Assembly (NCBI GenBank): GCA_020056965.1
Contig: JAGVGT010000021.1
Coordinates: forward strand, 132,442 to 196,441
Direction of reading: 5' to 3'
Source: Deltaproteobacteria bacterium
Lineage (GTDB): Bacteria > Desulfobacterota > Desulfobulbia > Desulfobulbales > JAGXFP01
DNA length: 64,000 nt
The position numbers and the translations under genes are program-made. Below the pieces are notes generated by a model. It searched no databases, was not told the DNA's origin, and saw only the letters and a list, made by a program, of their open reading frames with translations. Below, in pieces: positions 14,892 through 23,027 of this stretch; the first letter of the stretch is position 1, and the number at the start of each line of letters is the position of its first letter.

Positions 14892-15803
14892 CTAGAAGGG
14901 GACGACGATCTGCTGCTCTTTGAGAACCCGGTCGAGAATCCCGATCCGGTAGGCGAACTTGTTGACGATGGACTTGACGCCGTTGGTCACCGCCTTACTG
15001 GAGATGGTGGCGCCGGTCAGGGCATAGATGTCTTTGCCACTATAGCTGGCCTCAACTTGGGCCACTTCCTCGGCGCCGATGCTGCCGCCGTTCCGGTCGT
15101 TTTCCAGAACCCGCCGGTACTCATCGGGCAGCGGCTCCTTGACCACCCCCAGCTTCTTCAGGGCCTCGTATGTCTTGCCGCGGAACTGGTTCTTGAAATA
15201 GGCCTGGACGATCTCGCCGCCCAGGCCGGGATCTTCCTCATGCTCCATGATCTCCAGACCGGTAACGGCGAAGGCGGGATCGACGGAGAGGATCACGTTG
15301 ATGAAGGTCTTGAAACCGGGGAACTCGCCGGGCAGCAGATAGGCCAGCCGCTGGCCGTTGTCGGTGGCGACGATGGTCTGATCGACATAACGGCACTCCT
15401 TGCCGCTCCCAAGGGCGACGACGATGGCCGCCTCCCGCTCGTTCGCCTCGGCGGCCTTGTGGGCCTCCAGCCGCACATCTTCCTTGCCGAGGAAATTGCC
15501 GTCCAGCCCCAGGTTGACGAAGACATAACCCGCCTCGCCGGCACCGCTGGTCGGCACCAGATAACCGAGGGAGGAGACCCCGCCACCACTGACCAGGTAG
15601 CGATAGACCGGATGCAATTTCAAAGAGGCGGGGGCGGTTTTCGCCCCGGAATAGCCCAGCAGCCCCAGCATGACCTTCTGCTCGCGGACCTCGGCGTTAT
15701 GGAGCTTGGCCTTGTTGGTGAAGACGAAGGTCGCTCCCATGACCAGCCCGGCCAGGAGACAGGAGACGGTCAGCCGGAAGACGATGGTGAAAATATCCTT
15801 CAT
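14892..15803 (-). CDS. rnfG: Rnf FMN-binding subunit RnfG
   Basis: A 303-residue protein with one N-terminal membrane anchor and a periplasmic FMN_bind domain. The ApbE target motif is IYALTGATISSKAV near residue 265, where the Thr of TGAT would carry covalent FMN. Other family segments: GFKTFINVILSVDP and EHEEDPGLGGEI. It is longer than E. coli RsxG (206 residues), through an insertion after residue 60. ATG 15803 follows GGGAGGGG and overlaps the rnfD stop as TAATG, implying coupled translation. Confidence 0.95.
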   Translation of the reverse strand: MKDIFTIVFRLTVSCLLAGLVMGATFVFTNKAKLHNAEVREQKVMLGLLGYSGAKTAPASLKLHPVYRYLVSGGGVSSLGYLVPTSGAGEAGYVFVNLGLDGNFLGKEDVRLEAHKAAEANEREAAIVVALGSGKECRYVDQTIVATDNGQRLAYLLPGEFPGFKTFINVILSVDPAFAVTGLEIMEHEEDPGLGGEIVQAYFKNQFRGKTYEALKKLGVVKEPLPDEYRRVLENDRNGGSIGAEEVAQVEASYSGKDIYALTGATISSKAVTNGVKSIVNKFAYRIGILDRVLKEQQIVVPF

Positions 15804-16864
15804 TACGCCCCTCCCTGGACCGGCGCGAAGCGCTCAGGTTTCAACCAGTTGTCGAGGACCGAGCTGACCGGGTTCATCAGCAGGATGGCGTAGCAAATGC
15901 CCTCCGGATAGCCGCCCTTCAAGCGGATCAGCACGGTCAAGGCCCCTACCCCCAGCCCATAGATCAGCTGGGCCTTACGGCCGGTGGGACAGGTGACGTA
16001 ATCATTGGCCATGAAGAAGGCCCCCAGCAGGGCGCCGCCGGAAAGGACCGCCAGCAGCGGATCACCGGCGAAGTAACCACTGCCGCCGAAGATCCAGCTC
16101 AACAGGGCGATGGCGCCCAGGACCGTCACCGGGATATGCCAGGTGATGTAACGGCGATAGAGGAGATAGCAGCCGCCCAGGAGGATGAAAAGCCCGGAGG
16201 TCTCGCCGATGCAGCCGGGCCGCCAGCCCAGGAAAAAATTGGTATAGACATTGGGGGCCGCCCCGAACTGCTGGGTGAAGGCGGCCATTCCCTGGGTCTT
16301 CAGCACCGCCAGCGGGGTGGCCGTGGCCACCGCGTCGATGGAGGTGCCGAGATAGGAGAAGATGGCCAGGTCCTGCAGGGGCGGCAGCCAGGCCGAGGTC
16401 ATGGCCACCGGGAAGGTCGCCATCAGAAAGGCCCGGGCCAAGAGGGCCGGATTAAAGATGTTGTAACCGATCCCGCCCAGCAGGTGCTTGCCGATATAGA
16501 TGGCCATCACCGCGCCCAATACCGGCAGCAGATAGTTAACCCCGGGCGGGATGATAAAGGCGATCAGTATGCCGGTGATCACCGCGCTGCCGTCGCCGAT
16601 GGTGACCTTGCGGCCCAATGATTTTTGGGTGACGTACTCGACCCCGACGCAGCTGGCGACGCTGATGGCGGTGATGATCAGGGTCTGAATCCCGAAGATG
16701 AATACCGACAAAATCAGCGGCGGCACCAGGCAGGCCACCACGGTCCACATGATTTTCGCCACCGACTCGTCGCTCTTCACATGCGGCGATACGGAAACCT
16801 TCCATATCCCGCGCGGGGCGGCAACTTCCGGGGCTTCTGGCTCTTGCTGGCTAATGGCGATCAC
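15803..16864 (-). CDS. rnfD: Rnf membrane flavin subunit RnfD
   Basis: A 353-residue NqrB/RnfD-type membrane protein. Diagnostic segments: SVSPHVKSDESVAKIMW at the N-terminus, GYNIFNPALLARAFLMATFP, the flavinylation region IDAVATATPLAVLK (TAT in place of the usual SGAT), and FFMANDYVTCPTGRKAQLIYG. A GTG start at 16864 is used; the ribosome-binding site is weak. A 233-base gap with two interspersed repeats separates it from rnfC upstream. Confidence 0.94.
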   Translation of the reverse strand: MIAISQQEPEAPEVAAPRGIWKVSVSPHVKSDESVAKIMWTVVACLVPPLILSVFIFGIQTLIITAISVASCVGVEYVTQKSLGRKVTIGDGSAVITGILIAFIIPPGVNYLLPVLGAVMAIYIGKHLLGGIGYNIFNPALLARAFLMATFPVAMTSAWLPPLQDLAIFSYLGTSIDAVATATPLAVLKTQGMAAFTQQFGAAPNVYTNFFLGWRPGCIGETSGLFILLGGCYLLYRRYITWHIPVTVLGAIALLSWIFGGSGYFAGDPLLAVLSGGALLGAFFMANDYVTCPTGRKAQLIYGLGVGALTVLIRLKGGYPEGICYAILLMNPVSSVLDNWLKPERFAPVQGGA

Positions 16865-16902
16865 CTTTGCAACTACAATTATTTAAGATGGCTAAGTTTT
16901 TC

Positions 16903-17002
16903 GTAGGTTGGGTTAGCGGCCTCATCGCGTAACCCAACAGCCTTGAATGTTGCCGGCTTGGACAGGTTGGGTTACGGCGTAAACCTGCCTAACCCAACCT
17001 GC
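16903..17002. repeat. GTAGGTTGGGTTA interspersed repeat
   Basis: Two nested inverted repeats: GGTTGGGTTAGCG with CGCGTAACCCAAC, and AGGTTGGGTTACGGCG with TGCCTAACCCAACCT. This GTTGGGTTA/TAACCCAAC palindrome is known from scattered intergenic copies in many bacteria. It interrupts the rnf operon between rnfC and rnfD. Confidence 0.75.
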
Positions 17003-17021
17003 AAAATCAAATAGTAATTCC

Positions 17022-17070
17022 GATCACACTGAGCCCTTCGCCAGGCTCAGAACAGGCCAGTCGAAGTGTG
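17022..17070. repeat. CTTCGCCAGGCTCAG interspersed repeat
   Basis: CACTGAGCCCTTCGCCAGGC, CTCAGAACAGGC and CAGTCGAAGTG form an imperfect palindrome of the common TTCGACAGGCTCAG type, directly beside the previous repeat. Confidence 0.6.
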
Positions 17071-17097
17071 GCCCAAACAGTTTGCTACCGTTCAGAC

Positions 17098-18417
17098 TTA
17101 CCTTTTGGCCTTCATCTTGGCGAGCCGGACGAATTGGACCAGCGGTCGCTTGGCCGGACAGACATAGGCGCAGCAGCCGCATTCAAAACATTCGAAGACC
17201 CCGAACTGCCCGGTGTCCTGGGCCCGGCCGGCCTCGACATAGATCCCCACCTCCTTGGGCTCCAGCCCCATGGGGCAGGCCTCGATGCACCAGCCGCAGC
17301 GGATGCACTGGGAATGTTCGGAAGTGTCGATCTCATCCTCGGCCAGGAACAGCACCGACGAAGTGGTCTTGGTGACCGGAATATCGAGGGTGGAGATGGC
17401 GAAACCCATCATCGGCCCGCCCATGACGATCTTGGCCAGCTGCGGGGTCACCCCGCCCAGATGGGCGACGATGTCACTCACCCGGGTGCCGACCTTGACC
17501 AGCAGGTTGGCGGGCCGGGCGATGCCCTTCCCGGAGATGGTCATAACCTTCTCGTAAAGGGGCTTGCCCAGGACCACCGCATCGTAAATGGCCCGGGCGG
17601 TGCTGACGTTATGCACCACCACCCCCACGGCTGAAGGCAGGGCCAAGCCCGGTACCTTGCGGCCGGTGACCGCCTGGATCAGTTGCTTCTCCGAACCCTG
17701 CGGATACTTGACCTGCATGGGCCGAACCGTAACCTGGGCCTGTGGGGTGGAGAGCTTAGCCGCCGCCTCGGTCATGGCCGCGATGGCGTCCGGTTTGTTG
17801 TTTTCGATGCCGATCTGGCAGTTGCTGATCCCCAGGATTTTGAGGATGACTTGCGCCCCCTCGACGATCTCGGCGCTCTTCTCCACCATCTGGCGGTGGT
17901 CGGCGGTGATATAGGGCTCGCACTCGGCGCCGTTTAAGATCAGGGTATCGATGGGGTTGTTGGGCGGCGGACTGAGTTTGACATGGCTGGGAAAACCGGC
18001 CCCGCCGACCCCGATCACCCCGCCATTCTGAACCCTCTGGAGTAGTTCCTCCCGGTTCAGCCCCTGCCACTCTTGTCGGCTGTACTGGACCGGTGCGATT
18101 TCACGATTGGTCTTTATGGTAATAGAGGGAGTGGTCACCCGCATCGGATGGGCGGAGACGCCGAGGGCGCTGACCGTGCCGGCGGCCGGGGCATGCAATG
18201 GCACCCCTAGACCCTTGGTCACCGTGCCAACCACCTGCCCTTCCGTGACCTCGTCCTTGCGGGTGACCGTCGGGGAGCAGGGGGCGCCGATATGCTGGCC
18301 GAGAACCAGTTCCAGTTCAGCGGGCAGGGGCATGGTCTCGATGGCGAGACCGGCGGTCAGCCCCTTGGCTTCGGGAGGATGAACGCCACCTTTAGGGAAG
18401 GTCAGTAGTGTGGGCAT
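17098..18417 (-). CDS. rnfC: Rnf NADH-binding subunit RnfC
   Basis: A 439-residue peripheral subunit that exchanges electrons with NAD(H) through FMN and [4Fe-4S] clusters. Motifs: GGVHPPEAKG at the N-terminus, GVGGAGFPSHVK (nucleotide/FMN region), LILNGAECEPY, and two ferredoxin clusters CIRCGWCIEACP and CFECGCCAYVCPA. It lacks the long Ala-rich tail of enterobacterial RnfC. Start placed at ATG 18417 (MPTLLTFPKGG); GTG 18450 lacks a ribosome-binding site. First gene of rnfCDGEAB-apbE, behind a structured leader. Confidence 0.95.
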   Translation of the reverse strand: MPTLLTFPKGGVHPPEAKGLTAGLAIETMPLPAELELVLGQHIGAPCSPTVTRKDEVTEGQVVGTVTKGLGVPLHAPAAGTVSALGVSAHPMRVTTPSITIKTNREIAPVQYSRQEWQGLNREELLQRVQNGGVIGVGGAGFPSHVKLSPPPNNPIDTLILNGAECEPYITADHRQMVEKSAEIVEGAQVILKILGISNCQIGIENNKPDAIAAMTEAAAKLSTPQAQVTVRPMQVKYPQGSEKQLIQAVTGRKVPGLALPSAVGVVVHNVSTARAIYDAVVLGKPLYEKVMTISGKGIARPANLLVKVGTRVSDIVAHLGGVTPQLAKIVMGGPMMGFAISTLDIPVTKTTSSVLFLAEDEIDTSEHSQCIRCGWCIEACPMGLEPKEVGIYVEAGRAQDTGQFGVFECFECGCCAYVCPAKRPLVQFVRLAKMKAKR

Positions 18418-18452
18418 AGAGAATACTTCCGTTTTTGCGGCAGTGATCACGG

Positions 18453-18474
18453 AAAAATCCCGCCGTAACGCGGG
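18453..18474 (-). terminator. Leader terminator upstream of rnfC
   Basis: On the minus strand CCCGC-GTTACG-GCGGG is followed by ATTTTT, about 35 bases before the rnfC start. An intrinsic terminator here, before the first gene of the operon and after structured leader RNA, is the arrangement of a transcriptional attenuator. Confidence 0.6.
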
Positions 18475-18485
18475 TCGAGAGAGCT

Positions 18486-18534
18486 CCGTGCCAAAACCAG
18501 CCTAAAGAGCGATGGACTTTGCGGTCCGGCACGG
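18486..18534 (-). promoter_or_regulatory. Structured rnf leader element (proximal)
   Basis: On the minus strand CCGTGCC (18534-18528) and GGCACGG (18492-18486) form a perfect 7-bp stem enclosing a second hairpin, GGAC-CGCAAA-GTCC. It lies immediately before the leader terminator. It matched no riboswitch class recalled; aptamer identity is unknown. Confidence 0.45.
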
Positions 18535-18593
18535 TGCGAAAAGGCTTTTTCACTAACTCGTTTATCCCCCTTTGTCAAGGAACAAATCAAGAT

Positions 18594-18690
18594 GGGACGT
18601 GATGATCAGGGGCATGGGGTCGGCAGGGAAACCGCAGCCCGGAGCGACTTTCCGGGCGCCTTGCTCACCGGCTTCTGACGGCCCACGTCC
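18594..18690. ncRNA. Candidate structured RNA upstream of rnfC (distal)
   Basis: GGACGTG (18595-18601) pairs with CACGTCC (18684-18690), enclosing a perfect internal stem CCCGGA/TCCGGG and other G/C-rich partial helices. The fold is possible on either strand; the minus strand would place it in the rnf leader. The region 18535-18790 has no protein-coding gene. Confidence 0.35.
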
Positions 18691-18795
18691 AGTAATCGAG
18701 GTACCACTCCGGGGTAGTTGGCGGCTGACTTCCGGGAATATCAGTGTAGACTTAATGTGTACAACCAATCAATCTTGGGGATCCGGAGTATCAGT

Positions 18796-18825
18796 TTGGC
18801 AACTGTGGAGAAATATCACTATAAT
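18796..18825 (+). promoter_or_regulatory. Sigma-70 promoter for the kinase operon
   Basis: TTGGCA (18796-18801), 18-base spacer, TATAAT (18820-18825), predicted start near 18832 and about 50 bases of leader before the kinase ATG. Confidence 0.7.
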
Positions 18826-18880
18826 TGGATAGTCGGCGTCTTGGTCCGACCTGCGGACGCTAACTAAAGGAGTCAGGAAG

Positions 18881-20329
18881 ATGAGGTTGTCGATATTTAC
18901 CCGGCTCATCGCCAGTTATCTTTCCCTTTTCGTCATGCTGGCGGGGGTGAGTGCTTTTTCCGTTGTCCAGCTTGACGGTTTTCACCAGGTCATCCAGTCC
19001 ATTATTCAGAACGACACTGCGGTGGTGGAATTATCCGGCCAACTCTCCGACACCCTTCTGTCCGAGACCAGATTTGTCCGGAAATATGTGTTGGTGAAGG
19101 ATGAACAACTCTACAAAAATTACCGTCTCGCCAGCGAGGAATTCAGTAAATTGATCAACCAGGCCCGAATTGGTGCGGTTTCCGGAGAAACGGCGAGGAT
19201 CCTCCGCGCCATAGAGGCAAAACACCAAGTATTTAGCCGGCTGGTTGAGGAGGAGAGGGTCTTGATCAAACGGGCCGAGCCTTACCCGGCCGCCCGTTAC
19301 GATGAAGAAATAAAAAAGGCCGCCAATGAAATCATCGAATATCTCCAACTCACCCGACAGGCCGGCGAAAAGGAGATATTTGTTAAAATCGGCAGACTGG
19401 GTGAAATAACCGATTGGGCCGGTCGGGTCGTTATTATGATTACCGCGATCACTCTGGCCGGCGGTTTGATTGGCGCGATTCTCATCGCCAAAAGTATCAC
19501 CGGACCGCTGAATGTGATCAAGGTGAGAACCAGGGAAATCGCCAAGGGAAATTTCCAGGGCGATCTGACGGTCAAATCGCCACCGGCCATCCGGGAACTG
19601 GCCGAGGCAATCAATACCATGTGTCATAAATTGGCGGCGGTTGACTCGATCAAATCCGATTTTTTCTCCCATATGTCCCATGAATTACGGACCCCGCTGG
19701 CCTCGATCAAGGAGGGGACCAATCTTCTGGTTAACGGCCTGGGCGGCGAGGTCACCGATAAGCAGCGGAAAATCCTGACGATCATTGGCGAGGAAAGCGA
19801 GCGGATGATCAATCTGACCAATTCTCTTCTCGATCTTTCCAAGATGGAAGCCGGCATGTTAGCGTATCATTATGTCGAGACCGATTTCGCGAGCCTGATT
19901 AGCGATTCTCTGAAGGTATTGCTACCCATGGCCGAAGCTAAGGAGATTACCATAATCAATAACGCTAAGGGATTGCCGCCCCTGATGATCGATCGGGAAA
20001 AGATGTTCCATGTGTTCCGGAATCTTATCGGCAATGCCATCAAGTTCACCGGCAAGCGGGGCGAAATAACCCTGACCGGCGAGGTGAAAGATGGTGCGAT
20101 TCTCATAACGGTCGGCGATACCGGCATCGGCATTCCTCAGGCGGACTTGGAGAGGATTTTTCTGAAATTTCATCAGGTTATTCCGCCAAAGGGCGAGAAA
20201 AGCACCGGTACCGGCCTGGGGCTGGCGACAGTCAAACAGATAATCCTTGCGCATGGAGGGCAGGTGTGGGCAACCAGTCAGGAAGGGCACGGCAGCATAT
20301 TTCATATTTCATTGCCATTGGCGGCCTGA
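18881..20329 (+). CDS. GlrK/QseE-like sensor histidine kinase
   Basis: A 482-residue membrane kinase. Helix 1 spans about residues 9-30 and helix 2 about 183-205, bounding a periplasmic sensor region of about 150 residues; then HAMP (about 205-255), HisKA with phospho-acceptor His267 in MSHELRTPLASI, and HATPase_c with NLIGNAIKFT (N box), GDTGIGIPQADLERIF (G1) and GTGLGLATVKQI (G2). AAGGAG precedes ATG 18881. It is followed by an overlapping QseG-like gene and a sigma-54 response regulator, the same order as E. coli glrK-qseG-glrR, so it probably phosphorylates that regulator. The signal is unknown. Confidence 0.9.
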   Translation: MRLSIFTRLIASYLSLFVMLAGVSAFSVVQLDGFHQVIQSIIQNDTAVVELSGQLSDTLLSETRFVRKYVLVKDEQLYKNYRLASEEFSKLINQARIGAVSGETARILRAIEAKHQVFSRLVEEERVLIKRAEPYPAARYDEEIKKAANEIIEYLQLTRQAGEKEIFVKIGRLGEITDWAGRVVIMITAITLAGGLIGAILIAKSITGPLNVIKVRTREIAKGNFQGDLTVKSPPAIRELAEAINTMCHKLAAVDSIKSDFFSHMSHELRTPLASIKEGTNLLVNGLGGEVTDKQRKILTIIGEESERMINLTNSLLDLSKMEAGMLAYHYVETDFASLISDSLKVLLPMAEAKEITIINNAKGLPPLMIDREKMFHVFRNLIGNAIKFTGKRGEITLTGEVKDGAILITVGDTGIGIPQADLERIFLKFHQVIPPKGEKSTGTGLGLATVKQIILAHGGQVWATSQEGHGSIFHISLPLAA

Positions 20330-21102
20330 TCGCGCTTCTTAATTCCACTTCTTGCGTCCCTGCCCCCTGCAAGGTCGCAAGTATTTCCAGTCCGGTTCAG
20401 CCCTTGACTGTCGTGGGTAAGGTGGCTGAGCCGCCATGCAAGATCGAAAGTACTTCCAGCCCGGATCAGCTGGCCCAGTACCGAAACGATTTGGCGGGGG
20501 GTTTTTTTGAGACCGTGATCCAACAATGCCTGGCGGTCGTCAACAAAAACGATGCGGTACCTCCGGCCGATCTCGCCTTGTATGCCCTGGGCGAGGTCTA
20601 TGCCCATCATGCCTATCAGGGTAAAGATTATGAGCTGTCGAGGTATTATTTTGCCAGACTGATTGCCAATTTTCCCGAATCCCAGCTCACCTCGGAGGCC
20701 CGGACCTTTGTTGGTCTGTATGACACGTTCGCCGAGAAGGAAAAGAAGATAGCGAGCCTCGAAAAAGAACAACAAGCCAAGGTGCCGCCGACCAGGGAAG
20801 CGATCACGGATCGAAATTTTGAAGCGGCTGTAAAGGAAAATCTCCAGATAATCAAGGTCTCTGGACAAAAAACCCCGGCTGATCACGCCTTGTATAATCT
20901 CGGACTGATCTATGCCCATATCGATAATCCGGGCAAGGATTTTCAAAAAGCCCGGAAGTATTTCGCCGAGGTGATCAAAGAGTTCCCCGCCAGCTCCCTG
21001 GTAGAAGAGTCCCGGGTCTGGTTGGGTTTGTTTGAGGTTTTTGAGAAGATGCAACAGATTGATCTTGATATCGAACAACAGAAAAAGCAGCTCAACCGAT
21101 AG
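20266..21102 (+). CDS. QseG-position exported TPR-like protein with internal duplication
   Basis: A 278-residue protein starting at GTG 20266 (GGAGGGCAG just upstream) and overlapping the kinase gene by 64 bases. A hydrophobic segment ends LLNSTSC, a plausible but atypical lipobox. Two tandem repeats of about 95 residues follow: residues about 75-165 (PADLALYALGEVYAHHAYQG) and about 175-270 (PADHALYNLGLIYAHIDNPG), each ending in a charged helix. A smaller duplication precedes them (PCKVASISSPVQ and PCKIESTSSPDQ). Its position between kinase and regulator matches QseG/YfhG, which modulates QseE. The homology itself is inferred from synteny. Confidence 0.75.
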   Translation: MGNQSGRARQHISYFIAIGGLIALLNSTSCVPAPCKVASISSPVQPLTVVGKVAEPPCKIESTSSPDQLAQYRNDLAGGFFETVIQQCLAVVNKNDAVPPADLALYALGEVYAHHAYQGKDYELSRYYFARLIANFPESQLTSEARTFVGLYDTFAEKEKKIASLEKEQQAKVPPTREAITDRNFEAAVKENLQIIKVSGQKTPADHALYNLGLIYAHIDNPGKDFQKARKYFAEVIKEFPASSLVEESRVWLGLFEVFEKMQQIDLDIEQQKKQLNR

Positions 21103-21109
21103 GCAATTC

Positions 21110-22465
21110 ATGGCACCTAGCAGAATTCTGGTCGTGGACGATGATAAAAACCTCCTGGATCTGATCGGGATCAGGTTAGAGACCACCGGCTATGATGTGA
21201 CCCTGGCCGGCCACGAAAGAGAGGCCAAGAAAATTGTCGCCGGGGCGGTCTTTGACGTGGCGGTGGTGGATCTGCAACTGGTCAATCAGGATGGGATTTC
21301 CCTGATGGAGGAAATCCATCGCAGCCACCCTTATCTACCGGTGATCATCTTGACGGCCCATGGAAGTATTGAAAGCGCGGTTGATGCCATGCAGCGGGGC
21401 GCCTTTACCTACCTGACCAAACCCTTTGACTCCAGGGAATTGATCATCCAGATTGAGCGCGCGGCCGAGACGGGCCGCTTAACCGGCGAGGTTCAGAGGT
21501 TAAGAACCCTGCTGGAGGAAAACTACGGCTTTGCCAATATTATTGCCAAAAGTGAATCGATGCGGTCCGTTCTGGACCAGGTGGCGAGAATCGCCGGCAC
21601 GGAGTCGAATGTTGTGATCTATGGGGCCAGTGGGACCGGCAAGGAGCTGATCGCCAAGGCAATTCATATCTCCAGCCCGAGAAAAGATTTTCCCTTTATG
21701 GCCATCAACTGTGCCGCTATTCCGGAATCCCTGCTGGAGAGTGAACTGTTCGGACATGCGAAAGGGGCTTTCACCGGGGCGATCAGGAAGAATAAAGGAC
21801 TTTTTGCCCGGGCCGATAAGGGTACGGTTTTTCTTGACGAAATCGGCGATATGCCCTTGGCCCTGCAGGCGAAACTGTTGAGGGTTCTGCAGGAGCGAAT
21901 CATCATGCCTCTGGGCGGAGAAGAGCCCCTGGCCATCGATGTCCGCGTGATCGCGGCAACCAACAAAAATTTGAAGGAAGAGGTCCAGAGGGGTAATTTT
22001 CGTGAAGACCTTTTTTATCGGATTCACGTCATCCCCATTGAGCTGCCGCTGCTGAAGAGCCGCAAGGAAGACATTCCGCCCCTGGTCGAACATTTCATTA
22101 AAAAATATGGCCGGCGGCCCGAGAAGAGTGTCACCGCGATTACCAAGGCAGCGCTCCATAAACTGATGCTCCATGACTGGCCGGGGAATGTCCGGGAGTT
22201 GGAAAACTCCATTGAATTCGCCGTGGCCATGGCCACCGGTAATACCATCACCGACGAGCTGATCCTTCCCTCCGAAGCTGACCATGCTTCCCTGCCCACC
22301 TTTACCGAGGCCAAGGCCGGTTTTGAAAAAACCTATCTAGCCAATCTTCTTAAGGTTACCAGTGGCAATGTCAGCAAGGCCTCGGAGCTGGCCGGCAAAT
22401 ATCGGGCCGACCTTTATAATCTGCTAAAAAAACACGGTCTCTCGCCCGAAGATTTCAAGCAATGA
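21110..22465 (+). CDS. GlrR/QseF-like sigma-54 response regulator
   Basis: A 451-residue NtrC-family activator. Receiver domain: acidic DDD at residues 10-12 and phospho-acceptor Asp54 in VVDLQL. AAA+ domain: Walker A GASGTGKELIAKAIH, the sigma-54-contacting GAFTGA loop, Walker B GTVFLDEIGDMP and the arginine-finger FREDLFYR. Fis-type HTH at the C-terminus (GNVSKASELAGKYRADLYNL). Start set at ATG 21110; a longer frame to 21032 lies inside the preceding gene. With the upstream kinase it forms a GlrKR-like system, and a sigma-54 promoter lies 230 bases downstream. Confidence 0.93.
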   Translation: MAPSRILVVDDDKNLLDLIGIRLETTGYDVTLAGHEREAKKIVAGAVFDVAVVDLQLVNQDGISLMEEIHRSHPYLPVIILTAHGSIESAVDAMQRGAFTYLTKPFDSRELIIQIERAAETGRLTGEVQRLRTLLEENYGFANIIAKSESMRSVLDQVARIAGTESNVVIYGASGTGKELIAKAIHISSPRKDFPFMAINCAAIPESLLESELFGHAKGAFTGAIRKNKGLFARADKGTVFLDEIGDMPLALQAKLLRVLQERIIMPLGGEEPLAIDVRVIAATNKNLKEEVQRGNFREDLFYRIHVIPIELPLLKSRKEDIPPLVEHFIKKYGRRPEKSVTAITKAALHKLMLHDWPGNVRELENSIEFAVAMATGNTITDELILPSEADHASLPTFTEAKAGFEKTYLANLLKVTSGNVSKASELAGKYRADLYNLLKKHGLSPEDFKQ

Positions 22466-22693
22466 TTATCTCCCCGCCGATGAATATACCAAGCTTGCCG
22501 ACCGCCTGTAGGAAAACCCATGCAATGCGGATATCTCTCTGATATTCGTCAGTAAAGTATCAAATTCCCCCTCCGTCCGGCTTTTTAGCTGTAGGTAATT
22601 CCAGTCACATTTCGGGGTTTTCCTGTCCGTTTCCAACGCCATTTCGCTTAATTATCCCAAGTAAAACCGGTAGTTATAACTATTTCATTAGAC

Positions 22694-22710
22694 TTGGCAT
22701 CATCGTTGCT
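22694..22710 (+). promoter_or_regulatory. Sigma-54 (-24/-12) promoter
   Basis: TTGGCATCATCGTTGCT matches the consensus TTGGCACG-N4-TTGCT at nearly every informative position, with GG (22696-22697) and GC (22708-22709) exactly ten bases apart. Predicted start near 22720. It sits just downstream of a gene for a sigma-54 activator. No activator-binding palindrome was identified upstream. Confidence 0.8.
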
Positions 22711-22720
22711 AAGAGTAGGC

Positions 22721-22827
22721 GGTGGCAGATCATCGACCGAAACCCGGGTTTGGGTAGGGTTAGAAGGCGCTGCCGCAAATCCGTAGTGGGCAAGATGCCC
22801 AACTTGATAGGCCGGCCCCATTTTTTT
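22721..22827 (+). ncRNA. Candidate small RNA from the sigma-54 promoter
   Basis: The predicted transcript begins at the 5' arm of a 7-bp stem (GTGGCAG 22722-22728 with CTGCCGC 22770-22776, one G-U), encloses the 12-base palindrome AAACCCGGGTTT, then has GGGC-AAGAT-GCCC and ends at a seven-T run (22821-22827) after GGCCGGCCCCA. No ORF or ribosome-binding site lies inside. In E. coli the equivalent GlrR system drives the small RNA GlmY from such a promoter. Alternatively this is the long leader of the 23028 gene. Confidence 0.45.
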
Positions 22828-23027
22828 GCATACCGTCGTTGTCCGACGGACGAATGTTGAATTCTGGTAAATTCCCGGCGTTAAATAGCCCGCCGCTTCA
22901 TGTGGGTTTTCCGTTTAACAAATCAGGCAGGGGAGGGATGCGGACTCAATGTTTGTACCTAAAGCGTTGCTTATCAGTCATTCAGCGTTGCAAGTAACAA
23001 TCACCAATCCATGGAGAAGATTAATTC

